Of a stretch of 64,000 bases of DNA, positions 43,780-52,793 are shown one piece after another. The translations under genes were made by a program, and so were the position numbers. The notes beneath the pieces are model-generated. The model searched no databases, was not told the origin of the DNA, and worked only from the letters and a program-made list of their open reading frames with translations. The DNA comes from Planctomycetota bacterium (GTDB lineage: Bacteria > Planctomycetota > Planctomycetia > Gemmatales > Gemmataceae): positions 1 through 64,000 of the forward strand of contig JACPZP010000015.1 in the NCBI GenBank assembly GCA_016195405.1, read 5' to 3'. Position 1 is the stretch's first letter; the number at the start of each line of letters is the position of its first letter.

Positions 43780-46615
43780 TCAAATAAGCCCCGCGGCCGC
43801 CAGCTCGGCCAGCATCGCTCGCAGCGCCTTGCCGGAGAGGAACAGGTCCACCGCGTCAAACCCCTGGAATTGCAAACCGTCGACTGTCGTGCCGGTCAGC
43901 GCCAGAGTGGCTAACTGGTGCTTGTCCACGTTGCAGTCCAGGCGTCCGTTCAGGACCTGGTCGTCCTCGGCCAGCAGTTGCCCATAGAGTTGGCGCAGAT
44001 TGGTGTCCTGGGTGCGGAAGTCCAGGACCAAATCCAGGTCGCCGTCGTGGTCCACGTCCCTAAGAGAACTATGGAACGCATGGGCGCCGGCAAAGACGAC
44101 GGAACTGACGTCCACAAGCGCGGCATTGAAGCTGGCCGTGGTGTAAAGGACCACGGGGATCACACCCCTGTTGGCGAGGTTGATTTCGTTGGGTTTGATG
44201 TTGATATCGACGGTCTGCACCGCCCCGATAAGGTCGAGCGTCACGCCCGGGGGCGGGCTGCCCACAATCGTGACGGCGTTAGTTCCGCCGGTGCCGTCCA
44301 CGGCGAGGTTCGTGGTCGGGGCCGTGAAGCCGTCGATGGTCGTGCTGTCAACGCCGCCTCCACCGGCCACGGTAAGATTGGTGATGGGACTTGCAATGAT
44401 GACCGACTCGGCGCCGTTTTGCACCTGGTTTCCAGCAAGCAGAAACGCATCCGGACCGGGCGTGCCTTGGACGGCCAACGTATCGCTGCCGGTTGTGCCG
44501 CTGTCGGCTATGGTGACCGGAGCGGTCAGGCTGCCGAAGGCAACCACGTAGGTGTCGGAGCCGTCGCCGCCGTCGGCGACGACGCCGTTGCCGAAGCTGG
44601 CGTCGATGATGATGGTGTCGTCGCCGGGACCGCCGAGGATGGCGGTATTCGTGCCGGGGTCATGGATCGTGTCGTTGCCGGCGCCCGCAACCAAGGTGAT
44701 CGAATCGCCGGTATCGCCAAAGCCGGTGAAATCGACCCGCGTCTGATAGGCTAGATCGGCGGTGAGCTTCCACTGCACAAAGCCGATTGGTTTGTTGAAG
44801 CTGTCATCCGCTGCCGTGCCGTTGAAGGTCAATGCGTCCGTGCCAGTCGTCCCCGTGTCGTTGAGCGTCACGTTCCCGGTCCAGCCGCCGAAGTTGACCG
44901 TGTAGGTGTCCGAGCCGTCCGGGTCGGTGACGACGACCTGCACGGCAACCCCCTGCGACAGACCGTTGAGAAATACTTCGACGCCGCCGGAGCTGTGAGC
45001 GCTGAAGACGTACGCATCGTTCCCAGTCGTGCCGATGACCACCAGATCAGTTGTGGTTACGGCCGCACTAAATTCCGACGTGTTGCCCGTTGGTTCTTCG
45101 GTGGCCGTGGCCGTGATCACTTCGCCTGCTGAAGTCGCAGCAGCGAGGAGAACTGCAAAGCTGAGGTCGTTGCCGACCGTGGAACCGGTCCACGATCCGA
45201 GGTAGCGGGCGCCTTCGCCGTAGCCGGCAGGGTCCGCGGCGGGGCTGGCGTAGAAGTCGAGGGTGAGGACGGTGTTGGCCAGGCTGTTCAAGGTGCCGGC
45301 GACGAACGTCTTCGGCCCGGAGTGAGCCACGCTGAGGACCGGAAAGTTTTGGAAGTTATTTGGGCCGGTGTCGGGATCGCCATCGTCGTTGGCTGTGACG
45401 CCGTCCGCCGCCCCGGTAGTGGTCAGGTCGATGCCCAGTCCGGAGTTCGAATAGATGGAGTTGCCCTGGATGCGATTGCCGGTGGTTCCAGAAAACGCGA
45501 TCCTCACGCCACCGGCGGACACGACGCGGGAGGCATTAAAAGCAATCGTGTTGCCCAAAATCCGGTTCCCCTTCCCGCCATCCGTGATTACGATACCACT
45601 ATTCTCGTTGCCCAAGGGCGCTGTGCCGGTGGCGTCGGTGCCGATATAGTTCCCGGCGAAAGTGTTGTTGTCAGTCCCCGGGTTTCCCATGAAGATGCCG
45701 GCGCCGCGATTGCCGGAGATGACGTTGCGCTCGGCGGCATCGGCCACGCCGAGGCCGTCGGTGCCAATACGGTTGCCCTGGGGGCCGCCGGCGATTTGAA
45801 TGCCTCGGCCGCCGCCAGGGAAACCGTTGCCCAGCGCCGTCCCCATCTGTGCCGATGAGCGTTCTTTGAGGACCGTGGCTTACGAAGTCGGCGAGTTGTA
45901 TGCCCCTGAAGTTGGGGCGCGCGACCGTGCCGCTGACATCGATGCCGATGTAGCAGCCTTGCACCTTGTTGTCGCTGGCCTCGGGTCCGGAGCTCGGATT
46001 CGATTTCGTGATGACAATGCCGGCGGCATCCGTGGCGGCAAAGCGGTTGATGACCAGCCCGCGCACCAGACTGTCGCTCGCAGTGATGACCAGACCGTGA
46101 GCGACGCCCGCCGAACTGCCCTCCAGTTCGATGCGCAGAACCGCGTTGTCACCGACCGTCAGGGTGTTGGCGCTGGACCCCACCTGTGCGTATCCGTCGA
46201 TCGTCACCGTGTCATTGATCGGCGGCAGGGCCGCGGTCGGCTGGATCGACCACCAACTGTGAGCATAGTCCGGGTCGATATCGAGGATGGTGGAGTCATC
46301 GGCCGCGGTCGTCACGGCTACGTTGACAGGGCTCACGCCGGGCGCGCTGTTGTCTTGGTAGTAGAAGTGTCTGGCATCGCCGGCGGGCAGGTTGAAATCG
46401 ATCGTGTCGGCGCCAGGGTTTGCTTCGGCGTCGAGGATCGCTTGGCGTAGCGAGCCGGGGACCGGAGCGGCATTGTTGCCGTTGTCTGCCGTGGTGGTGA
46501 CCAAGAAGGCAGGCGCCAGGCGGTCTTCGAGCGCTTCGAGCTGGGGTCGACAACGTCGGACGGTTTGCAAAACCGTCCTACCAAATTCCTTCCGCAGCCA
46601 ACGTGAGAATGACAT
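43780..46615 (-). CDS. Large secreted beta-helix protein (apparent frameshift)
   Basis: The gene begins at 46615 (AAGGGAG upstream). Its N-terminus carries RPQLEALEDRLAPA, the motif typical of large secreted Gemmataceae proteins. GSLRQAILDAEANPGADTI follows, then right-handed parallel beta-helix repeats (NRIGTDGLGVADAAERNVISGN). Further on are RTX-like Asp/Gly repeats (GGPGDDTIIIDA, DGGDGSDTY) and a C-terminal domain with DVDHDGDLDLVLDF. The frame shifts near 45841-45845: reading three instead of four G in GGGG joins the two halves smoothly (about 944 residues). A REP palindrome encodes residues 12-21. Likely a cell-surface or secreted adhesin-like protein. Confidence 0.75.
46555..46581. repeat. 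REP-like palindrome inside the beta-helix gene
   Basis: GTAGGACGGTTTTGCAAACC followed by GTCCGAC on the minus strand, a near-perfect inverted repeat. It encodes GRTVLQTVRR between the start and the LEALEDRLAPA motif. Confidence 0.75.
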
Positions 46616-46797
46616 GGTGAGACTCCCTTTCGGAATTGGCCTGCGGTAGAATGAAAGAGCCATGCCCTGGGCGCGCAGACCGTGCGCTCGGGCGGGCCTG
46701 GGCCGGTGAGGGCGTTGCTTGGCGGCATGACCTCACCGGCCGCTTCGTTTGAAGTTGCAGGGCGGGCCTCGATTCGTCGCCGCACCCCAAGTGATTG

Positions 46798-49536
46798 CTA
46801 CTTCTTTTTGGCGTCCACTTCGGCCACCAGCTTTTGGAAATCCTCGCGTGATCGCAGTGGGGCGAAGGCTGGCTCTTTACTCAGGCCGCGCGCGTTTTTG
46901 TATCCTCGGGCGACCGCTTGCTTGAGAATGTCGATGGCTTGGGCAGCGTAAGCCTGGACCAGTTCCTTGCGTTGCCCCTCAGCCAACCGCGCGTCCTTTT
47001 CCGCCAGCGACACGCACTTGGCGACCCAGATGGCACCTTCGTAGACGTCCTTCTCCGGTTGGTAGTCCGTGTCCGCCAGTTCCCGGCCCGCCATTGCCAG
47101 TTGCCTATGGTCTTTCATGGAAAGTAGGGTCATACACAAAAACATGCGATTGTTGAGCCAGTGCAGTCGATAGCTGCGGTCCTTTGGATCGCCCGGAATG
47201 GCCGCTTTGTACTTTGGGTTGTTGAACCATTCGACCGCCTCTTCCAACTTCCCTTGTCCTCGGAGAGCAATGCCGACATTGCAGTAGGCCATAATGATCT
47301 TGGGGTCGACCTCGATTGCCTTGTTGTAACAGGCGATGGCGTCGTCCAACATCTTCTGGCTATGAAAAGCGGCGCCAAGGCCGTTGTGGGCATCGGCGTA
47401 TTTTGGGTCGAGCTCGATTGCCTTGCTGAAGTAGGTGATTGCCTCATCCGGCTTCTTCTGCCGCATCAGGTGCGAGCCAAGCGTGGTCCAGGTCCCGGCA
47501 CTCTGAGGTCGCAGCGCCAGGGCCGCGCGGGAAAAACCGATGGCCTGTTCCAGGTAAGCCGGACCTTTCACTCTTAATTTCACGCCCAGATGGTAGTTGA
47601 TCCAGAAGTCGCCGGGGTATCTTGCCTGCGTCTTGCGCAACACTTCGATGCCGCTTTCGAGTTTGCCGCCGTCGCCTAAGATCATTCCAAGCAGGTGCAA
47701 CGTCGGCGGCGGCTGACGCAGAAACTCCGGAGAGGCCGCCAGTCCCTCCAGGGCCTTCCAATCCTCCTGGGCCCACGCCGCTCTCACTTGTGTCCGCCAG
47801 GCGTCCGCGTCGATGCCCCGGGCCACGGCCCCGAGCATCCGGGCGCCGGCGACGTCCCCCTTGCCGATTCGGCAATTGGTCCAGTCGTCCAGAGCGATCG
47901 CCAGCGCTACGGTTACGTGCGGCCGCGATTGAAGGCGCCTAATTGCTTCCTGCTCGCTGAGGCGGTTCAGATCAACGCCGTACTCGAGGAAGGCTGCCGC
48001 GTACTGGCCATCGGCTTGACGGTCCGCCGGCGTCGTGTCGCTGCCATCCCTCTTCAGGCGCACGTCTCGGTTAAGTCGAATCTCTTCAAGATCCTTGACC
48101 AGAATCAAATCGACCAACGCCGCCGAGACCTGCTGCCGCAAGACGGCGTCTCCCCCGCCGCCGGCCACCAGCGCCTCCGCACGCCGCGCCGCGGCTAGCG
48201 CCTCGGCCCAGTTCTGCTCTCTCAGTTGCTGTTCTACCTCCTCAAGGACTACCTCCAGCTGGCTGGCCAGCTTTGCCCGCCGCGCCTCCTGATCGCGCAT
48301 CATCCAGCCAACGCTGCCGGCGACGGCCCCCAGGGCGATCAATAAGGCCAGGAAAAGTACCGCGCCCGTCGCCAGTGCCCGCTTATTCCGCCGGGCGAAC
48401 TTTCGCAGCCGATAGGTCGCCGACGGCGGACCTGCCTGCACCGGCTCGTCGTTCAAGTACCGCTGCACCTCCGCGGCGAAGCCGTTGGCGGTCTCGTAGC
48501 GCCGATTGCGGTCCTTCTCCAGGCTCTTCATCACGATCCAGTCCAGCTCGCCGCGCACCAGGCCGCTCAGCTTCTTTGGCTCCAGCCCGCGATTCGCGGC
48601 GATCGACGGCAGCTCATCTGTCGTCGAAAGTCGCGTGCTCGGCTTGGGCGGATCGTCCTCGCGGATGATGCGGAGCACCTCGTCGAAAGCCGCCGCTTGC
48701 AGATGCTTCTTCTCGAACGGCGTCGTCCCCGTCAACAACTCGTAGAGGAGCACCATGGTCCGGTCGGTCAGCCGCGGCCCGGTCGCCTTGGCCACGCCGA
48801 AGTCGATCACCTTGGCCACCGGCTTGTCGTCATACTCGGCGACGAGAACATTGTTGGGCTTGAGGTCGCGGTGGATGATCCCCTTCTGGTGGGCATGCTG
48901 CACCGCCTGACAAACGGGGATGAACAGCTCGAGCCGTTGCTTTGGCGTCAGGTGATGCTCGTCACAGTACTTGGTGATAGGCACGCCCTTGACGAGTTCC
49001 ATCACGAAATAAGGCCTTGCAGAGCCCGACGCGTGAGCGAGGGGTGCGGCCGAATCCCTCGCTAACGCTTCGGGCTCTGAGCCGATCGTACCAGCATCCA
49101 GCACCTTCGCGATGTTCGGATGATCCATGAGGGCCAGGGCTTGCCGCTCGGCTTCGAAGCGGGCGAGTACTTGACGGCTATCCATGCCGGGCTTGATGAG
49201 CTTGACGGCAAGCTTGCGCTGGACGGGGTGGGTCTGCTCGGCCATCCAGACCGTGCCCATTCCGCCTTCGCCAATCTGCTGCAAGAGCTTGTAGGGGCCG
49301 ATCACCGTTCCGGGGCGTTCATTTAACGACTCATAGATTCCTGTTGGCGCCTTGAGGGCCTCGTTGCGATCGAGAATCCCCTCCCCCTCCGCATGGGCCT
49401 TGAGGAGCAGGGCCACCTGCCGGTGCAGCTCGGAGTCCTTGCCGCAGGCCTCGTCCAAAAGCGCGTCCCACTGGGTGGACGGCTGCTCCACGATCGCCAG
49501 AAAAATCTGCCGGCTTTTCTCGAAGTCCGTGTTCAT
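46798..49536 (-). CDS. Ser/Thr protein kinase with TPR repeats, activation segment deleted
   Basis: A 912-residue protein with an N-terminal region found in Gemmata kinases, a Hanks-type kinase domain (GEGGMGTVW near 89, Lys112, HRDLKPNNV at 222, DFG at 245), a transmembrane helix (about 388-412) and C-terminal TPR repeats (AITYFSKAIELDPKYADAHN; AIACYNKAIEVDPK). After DFGVAKATGPRLTDRT the sequence jumps to MVLLYELLTGTTPFE: about 40 residues that should hold the activation loop, the GT(x)EYMSPEQA block and the following helix are absent. Residues 153-173 derive from a REP palindrome. Probably catalytically impaired. It lies 72 bp after the ECF sigma gene. Confidence 0.88.
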   Translation of the reverse strand: MNTDFEKSRQIFLAIVEQPSTQWDALLDEACGKDSELHRQVALLLKAHAEGEGILDRNEALKAPTGIYESLNERPGTVIGPYKLLQQIGEGGMGTVWMAEQTHPVQRKLAVKLIKPGMDSRQVLARFEAERQALALMDHPNIAKVLDAGTIGSEPEALARDSAAPLAHASGSARPYFVMELVKGVPITKYCDEHHLTPKQRLELFIPVCQAVQHAHQKGIIHRDLKPNNVLVAEYDDKPVAKVIDFGVAKATGPRLTDRTMVLLYELLTGTTPFEKKHLQAAAFDEVLRIIREDDPPKPSTRLSTTDELPSIAANRGLEPKKLSGLVRGELDWIVMKSLEKDRNRRYETANGFAAEVQRYLNDEPVQAGPPSATYRLRKFARRNKRALATGAVLFLALLIALGAVAGSVGWMMRDQEARRAKLASQLEVVLEEVEQQLREQNWAEALAAARRAEALVAGGGGDAVLRQQVSAALVDLILVKDLEEIRLNRDVRLKRDGSDTTPADRQADGQYAAAFLEYGVDLNRLSEQEAIRRLQSRPHVTVALAIALDDWTNCRIGKGDVAGARMLGAVARGIDADAWRTQVRAAWAQEDWKALEGLAASPEFLRQPPPTLHLLGMILGDGGKLESGIEVLRKTQARYPGDFWINYHLGVKLRVKGPAYLEQAIGFSRAALALRPQSAGTWTTLGSHLMRQKKPDEAITYFSKAIELDPKYADAHNGLGAAFHSQKMLDDAIACYNKAIEVDPKIIMAYCNVGIALRGQGKLEEAVEWFNNPKYKAAIPGDPKDRSYRLHWLNNRMFLCMTLLSMKDHRQLAMAGRELADTDYQPEKDVYEGAIWVAKCVSLAEKDARLAEGQRKELVQAYAAQAIDILKQAVARGYKNARGLSKEPAFAPLRSREDFQKLVAEVDAKKK
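49021..49078. repeat. REP-like palindrome inside the kinase coding sequence
   Basis: Arms AGAGCCCGACGCGTGAGCGA and TCGCTAACGCTTCGGGCTCT (each 23 bp with the flanking GGG/CCC, 2 mismatches). In frame; encodes SEPEALARDSAAPLAHASGS, which interrupts the usual DAGT-x-x-G-RPYFVMELVKG kinase sequence. Confidence 0.85.
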
Positions 49537-49608
49537 GGAACAACCCCGAATTTGTCCGCCAAAAGACAGTGCGGAAAAGGACGTGAAGAATTCTCACCAA
49601 TAAACGTT

Positions 49609-50184
49609 TCAGCCGGCGGAATCTGGCGGATTCCCCGCGACGCGGTTATGGAGCCAGGCGCGGGCGAAGGTCCAGTGCCGATAGGCCGTGGCCACGCCCA
49701 GGTTAAGGGCGTCGGCCGCCTCCTCGACGCTCAAGCCGGCGAAGTAACGGAGCTTGACGAGTTGGCCTGCCGTCGGGTCCAGACGCGTCAGTTCCGCGAG
49801 CGCCTCGTCGAGAGCGAGCAAGTCTTCCGGCGGCGTCCCCGCTTGAAGATCGACCCTATCCAGCGGGACCCGGCGCCAGTCGCCGCCCCGTTTCAGTGAG
49901 AGTTTTTCGCGGGCGCGGTCGATGAGGATGCGGCGCATGGCTTCGGCCGCCGCGGCGAAGAAATGGCCGCGACTATTCCACTGCTGGACTTTTTCCACGT
50001 CCACGAGCCGGACATACGCCTCGTGGACTAGCGCCGTCGCCTGAAGCGTCTGGTCCGGCGCTTCGTGGGCCATCTTCTGCGCGGCCAGTTTCCGGAGTTC
50101 CTCGTAGACCAGGGGCAAAAGCTGCTCCGCGGCATGCGGGTCGCCCAACTCGATCGCGCACAGAATGCGAGTGACGTCGCTCAT
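49609..50184 (-). CDS. ECF RNA polymerase sigma factor (planctomycete TIGR02999 type)
   Basis: A 191-residue sigma factor. Region 2 runs through LLPLVYEELRKLAAQKMAHE and ALVHEAYVRLVD; NSRGHFFAAAAEAMRRILIDRARE is the typical signature of this group. Region 4 is LVKLRYFAGLSVEEAADALNLGVATAYRHWTFARAWL, with the helix-turn-helix. It lies directly upstream of a Ser/Thr kinase gene (72 bp), an arrangement common in planctomycetes in which the kinase probably takes the place of an anti-sigma factor. The ATG at 50184 is chosen because region 2 starts there. Confidence 0.9.
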   Translation of the reverse strand: MSDVTRILCAIELGDPHAAEQLLPLVYEELRKLAAQKMAHEAPDQTLQATALVHEAYVRLVDVEKVQQWNSRGHFFAAAAEAMRRILIDRAREKLSLKRGGDWRRVPLDRVDLQAGTPPEDLLALDEALAELTRLDPTAGQLVKLRYFAGLSVEEAADALNLGVATAYRHWTFARAWLHNRVAGNPPDSAG

Positions 50185-50301
50185 AAAGTGCTGCCGCGAG
50201 ATGGATGTGAAGTGGCCTGAGTATAGCGGACGGCGCGCACAGTTGCCAGCGTGAAACGATGGAACGACGGCGCTTGCGTACAATGCCAGCGGAGGCATTC
50301 G

Positions 50302-51159
50302 ATGAGCCAGGCCGACCCGCTGATTCAGAACATCTCCGACACCGCATGCTGGGCGGCCATGTACCGGGCGCGTGAAAACGACCGGCCCGACGCGCTCTTT
50401 CGCGATCCGTTGGCGCGGCGCTTAGCCGGTGAGCGGGGTGAACGCATAGCCGCCGAGATGCCGGAATTCGACAAGCACGCCTGGTCGTGGGTGACGCGCA
50501 CTTACCTCTTCGACCAGTTCATCACCGAACAGATTCAACAGGGCGTCGACATGGTCGTGAACCTGGCGGCTGGACTCGACGCCAGACCGTATCGCATGGC
50601 GCTGCCGGCTCAGTTGCGCTGGATTGAAATCGATCTGCCGGACTTGCTGAACTACAAGGAAGAGGCGCTCAAGAACGAAAAACCCAATTGCCGGCTTGAA
50701 CGCGTTCGTCTCGATCTGGCGAACGACGATGCCCGCCGGGAACTGTTCGAGCGGTTGGGGAAAGAAGCTAAGAAGGCGCTGGTTATCACGGAAGGGTTGC
50801 TCATTTACTTGACGGCCGAGGAAATCGGCGCCCTTGCCCGCGACCTCGCCCTGCCGCCAAGCTTTCAGCGCTGGGTCTTGGAAGTCGCCTCGCCTGGCCT
50901 GTTGCGGTTGCTGCAAAAGAATTTGAACCCGCAGCTCGACCGAGCCCGCGCGCCATTGAAATTCGGCCCCGAGGAAGGCCCGGACTTCTTCATTCCGCAC
51001 GGATGGAAGCCGATCAGCGTGCGCTCGCTCTTGAAGACCGCGTCAAGGCTTAAGCGCACAGCGTGGTGGCTGCGGCTGATGGCCCTGTTGCCGGAATCCA
51101 AGGGCCGCCAAGGCTCGCGGCCATGGTCGGGCGTGTGCCTGTTTGAGAAACAGACATAG
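50302..51159 (+). CDS. SAM-dependent methyltransferase (LCMT/PPM family)
   Basis: A 285-residue methyltransferase. NISDTACWAAMYRARENDRPDALFRDPLA is the family opening, VNLAAGLDARPYRM is the SAM-binding motif I, WIEIDLPDLLNYKEEAL motif II, and VITEGLLIYLTAEEI motif III. The group is named after leucine carboxyl methyltransferases and includes polyketide O-methyltransferases; the acceptor here is unknown. GGAGG lies 6 nt before the ATG at 50302. It is divergent from the sigma-factor gene. Confidence 0.88.
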   Translation: MSQADPLIQNISDTACWAAMYRARENDRPDALFRDPLARRLAGERGERIAAEMPEFDKHAWSWVTRTYLFDQFITEQIQQGVDMVVNLAAGLDARPYRMALPAQLRWIEIDLPDLLNYKEEALKNEKPNCRLERVRLDLANDDARRELFERLGKEAKKALVITEGLLIYLTAEEIGALARDLALPPSFQRWVLEVASPGLLRLLQKNLNPQLDRARAPLKFGPEEGPDFFIPHGWKPISVRSLLKTASRLKRTAWWLRLMALLPESKGRQGSRPWSGVCLFEKQT

Positions 51160-51180
51160 CTCCGAAAGTCTGCGCTTGCG

Positions 51181-51250
51181 TCTCTTGAATCTCGCGAATC
51201 TCCTTAATCTCTCTCATCTCTTGAATCTCACTCGTCTCTTGGATCTCATA
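51181..51250. repeat. Imperfect short tandem repeat (TCTCTTGAATCTC units)
   Basis: About five variants of a 12-18-nt unit (for example TCTCTTGAATCTC) lie between the methyltransferase and scpA. On the minus strand they would spell EIQE/EIRE heptads, but no ribosome binding site or conserved protein is seen. Confidence 0.6.
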
Positions 51251-51472
51251 CGTAGGCATCTTGTCAGATTTAAGCGTGAGGTGTGACGTGAGATGATGAT
51301 GAAACGGGCGTCTCGTTAGATGCAATTCGTGAAGATCAAGCGCCAAAAGGACTTAGGTGAAAAAATTGCGTCTAACGACGACTTTCGCGAGTCGAACGCA
51401 TGTTCGGGCTAGTAGCGCGAAGTTGGCCACTGTAGAATCCGGTTGGCTCGCGACCAAACTCACGGGCGTCCC
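51251..51472. other. Upstream region of scpA
   Basis: No gene or clear signal is recognised; the scpA promoter presumably lies here. Confidence 0.3.
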
Positions 51473-52213
51473 ATGGATGATTACACGGTTGAACTGGACA
51501 GCTTTCGCGGCCCGCTGGATTTGCTGCTCTTCCTCGTCAAGCGCAACGAGGTCGACATATTCGACATTCCCATCGCCCGGATTACAGACCAGTTCCTCGT
51601 ATTCGTCAATCATTTGCAGACCATCGACGTCGAGTGGGCCGGCGAGTTCTTGGTCATGGCGGCGACATTGATGGAGATCAAGAGCCGCATGCTTTTGCCG
51701 CGCCAAGAGGAGGAGCAGAGTCAAGACGACGATCCGCGCCTGGAGTTGGTCAAACAGCTTATTGAATACAAGAAGTACAAAGAGGCCGCCGCCCTGCTGG
51801 ACGAGCAAGCCCAACGGCAGATGACACGTTTGCCGCGCCTCGCGGAGGACACGGTCGTCTCGCTCGATCCCGCACGACAGCCTCTCCGGCGCGTGGAATT
51901 GTGGGACCTGGTCAGCGCATTCGGCCGGCTCATGCGCGAAACCTCCGCGTTGCAGCCGCGGCAAATCATCGTCGATGAAACGCCGATTCAGGTCCACATG
52001 GACCGCATTCTCGACTTGGTGGCGCACCGCGGCCGGATTGCGTTCAGTGAAGTCTTCATCCCGCCGCACACGCGCGGCCGGCTCCTCGGAATCTTCCTGG
52101 CGATTTTGGAACTCATCAAGGGAAAAAAGCTTGTTGCCGAGCAGCCGGAAGCCTTTGGCAACATTTGGTTGGCGCTTGTTCCCTGTTGCACGGATGAAGC
52201 CGGCCCGCCATAA
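51473..52213 (+). CDS. scpA: Segregation and condensation protein A
   Basis: A 246-residue kleisin subunit of the SMC-ScpAB condensin complex, which organises and segregates the chromosome. The N-terminus DDYTVELDSFRGPLDLLLFLVKRNEVDIFDIPIARITDQ is diagnostic, followed by EFLVMAATLMEIKSRMLLP. The C-terminal winged helix (VAHRGRIAFSEVFIPPHTRGRLLGIFLAILELIKGKKL) binds the SMC head. No scpB or smc is adjacent in this window. The start at 51473 is set by homology; the Shine-Dalgarno is weak. Confidence 0.93.
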   Translation: MDDYTVELDSFRGPLDLLLFLVKRNEVDIFDIPIARITDQFLVFVNHLQTIDVEWAGEFLVMAATLMEIKSRMLLPRQEEEQSQDDDPRLELVKQLIEYKKYKEAAALLDEQAQRQMTRLPRLAEDTVVSLDPARQPLRRVELWDLVSAFGRLMRETSALQPRQIIVDETPIQVHMDRILDLVAHRGRIAFSEVFIPPHTRGRLLGIFLAILELIKGKKLVAEQPEAFGNIWLALVPCCTDEAGPP

Positions 52214-52249
52214 TGAATCACCGGATTTAACGATCTCAAGGACCAGGCC

Positions 52250-52762
52250 ATGGCGATCCCGGAACCTGCCAGGGACGATATTTTCGCACCCGGCGGCCAC
52301 GTTTGCCCCGATTCACTTAGCGACCCAGCCGCACGGGTGTTGAAGGAATCGCTTCGCCTGGCTCGCGAAACGCGCTGGGACAGCCTCCGCAGTCCGCATA
52401 TCTTCATGGGCCTCTTGGCGGTTCCAGACCCCGGAGTTCGCGTCTGGGGCGAACTTCTTCGTGCCGACCTAACCAACCTTTTGGGCCAGTTTCAGGAGCT
52501 ATTCAACCAGGAAGACGGCGATCGTGACGCGCTGCTTATGCTCAATCGCGAGTTCATGTCCGACAATGTCATCAACCTGTTGCGCGAAGCACGGACGCGA
52601 GCGAACGACCACCAACGCAATTTCATCACCCCCATGGACTTGCTGATCACTCTGCTAACCGCCTCCAACAGCATCGTCGCCGAGTGCTTCGAGCGCATCG
52701 GCGTCACCGCGGCAAAGTTGACCGAGTTGGCGGTGCTCGCCGAACAGCAAGCCGGCAAATAG
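52250..52762 (+). CDS. Stand-alone Clp N-terminal repeat protein
   Basis: A 170-residue protein made of two Clp_N-type repeats: DPAARVLKESLRLARETRWDSLRSPHIFMGLLA and MSDNVINLLREARTRANDHQRNFITPMDLLITLLTA. These all-helical repeats normally sit at the N-terminus of ClpA/ClpB/ClpC and bind substrates or adaptors; no AAA+ domain is present here. It begins 36 bp after scpA and may be co-transcribed. Function as an adaptor or a ClpS-like competitor is only a guess. Confidence 0.8.
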   Translation: MAIPEPARDDIFAPGGHVCPDSLSDPAARVLKESLRLARETRWDSLRSPHIFMGLLAVPDPGVRVWGELLRADLTNLLGQFQELFNQEDGDRDALLMLNREFMSDNVINLLREARTRANDHQRNFITPMDLLITLLTASNSIVAECFERIGVTAAKLTELAVLAEQQAGK

Positions 52763-52793
52763 ATCATCATTCAACCCTTGACGAGGATTTCCC

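Noticed and set aside
51050-51346. Minus-strand frame with EIQE repeats
   Set aside because: Encoded by a short tandem repeat and the antisense of the methyltransferase gene; no start signal.
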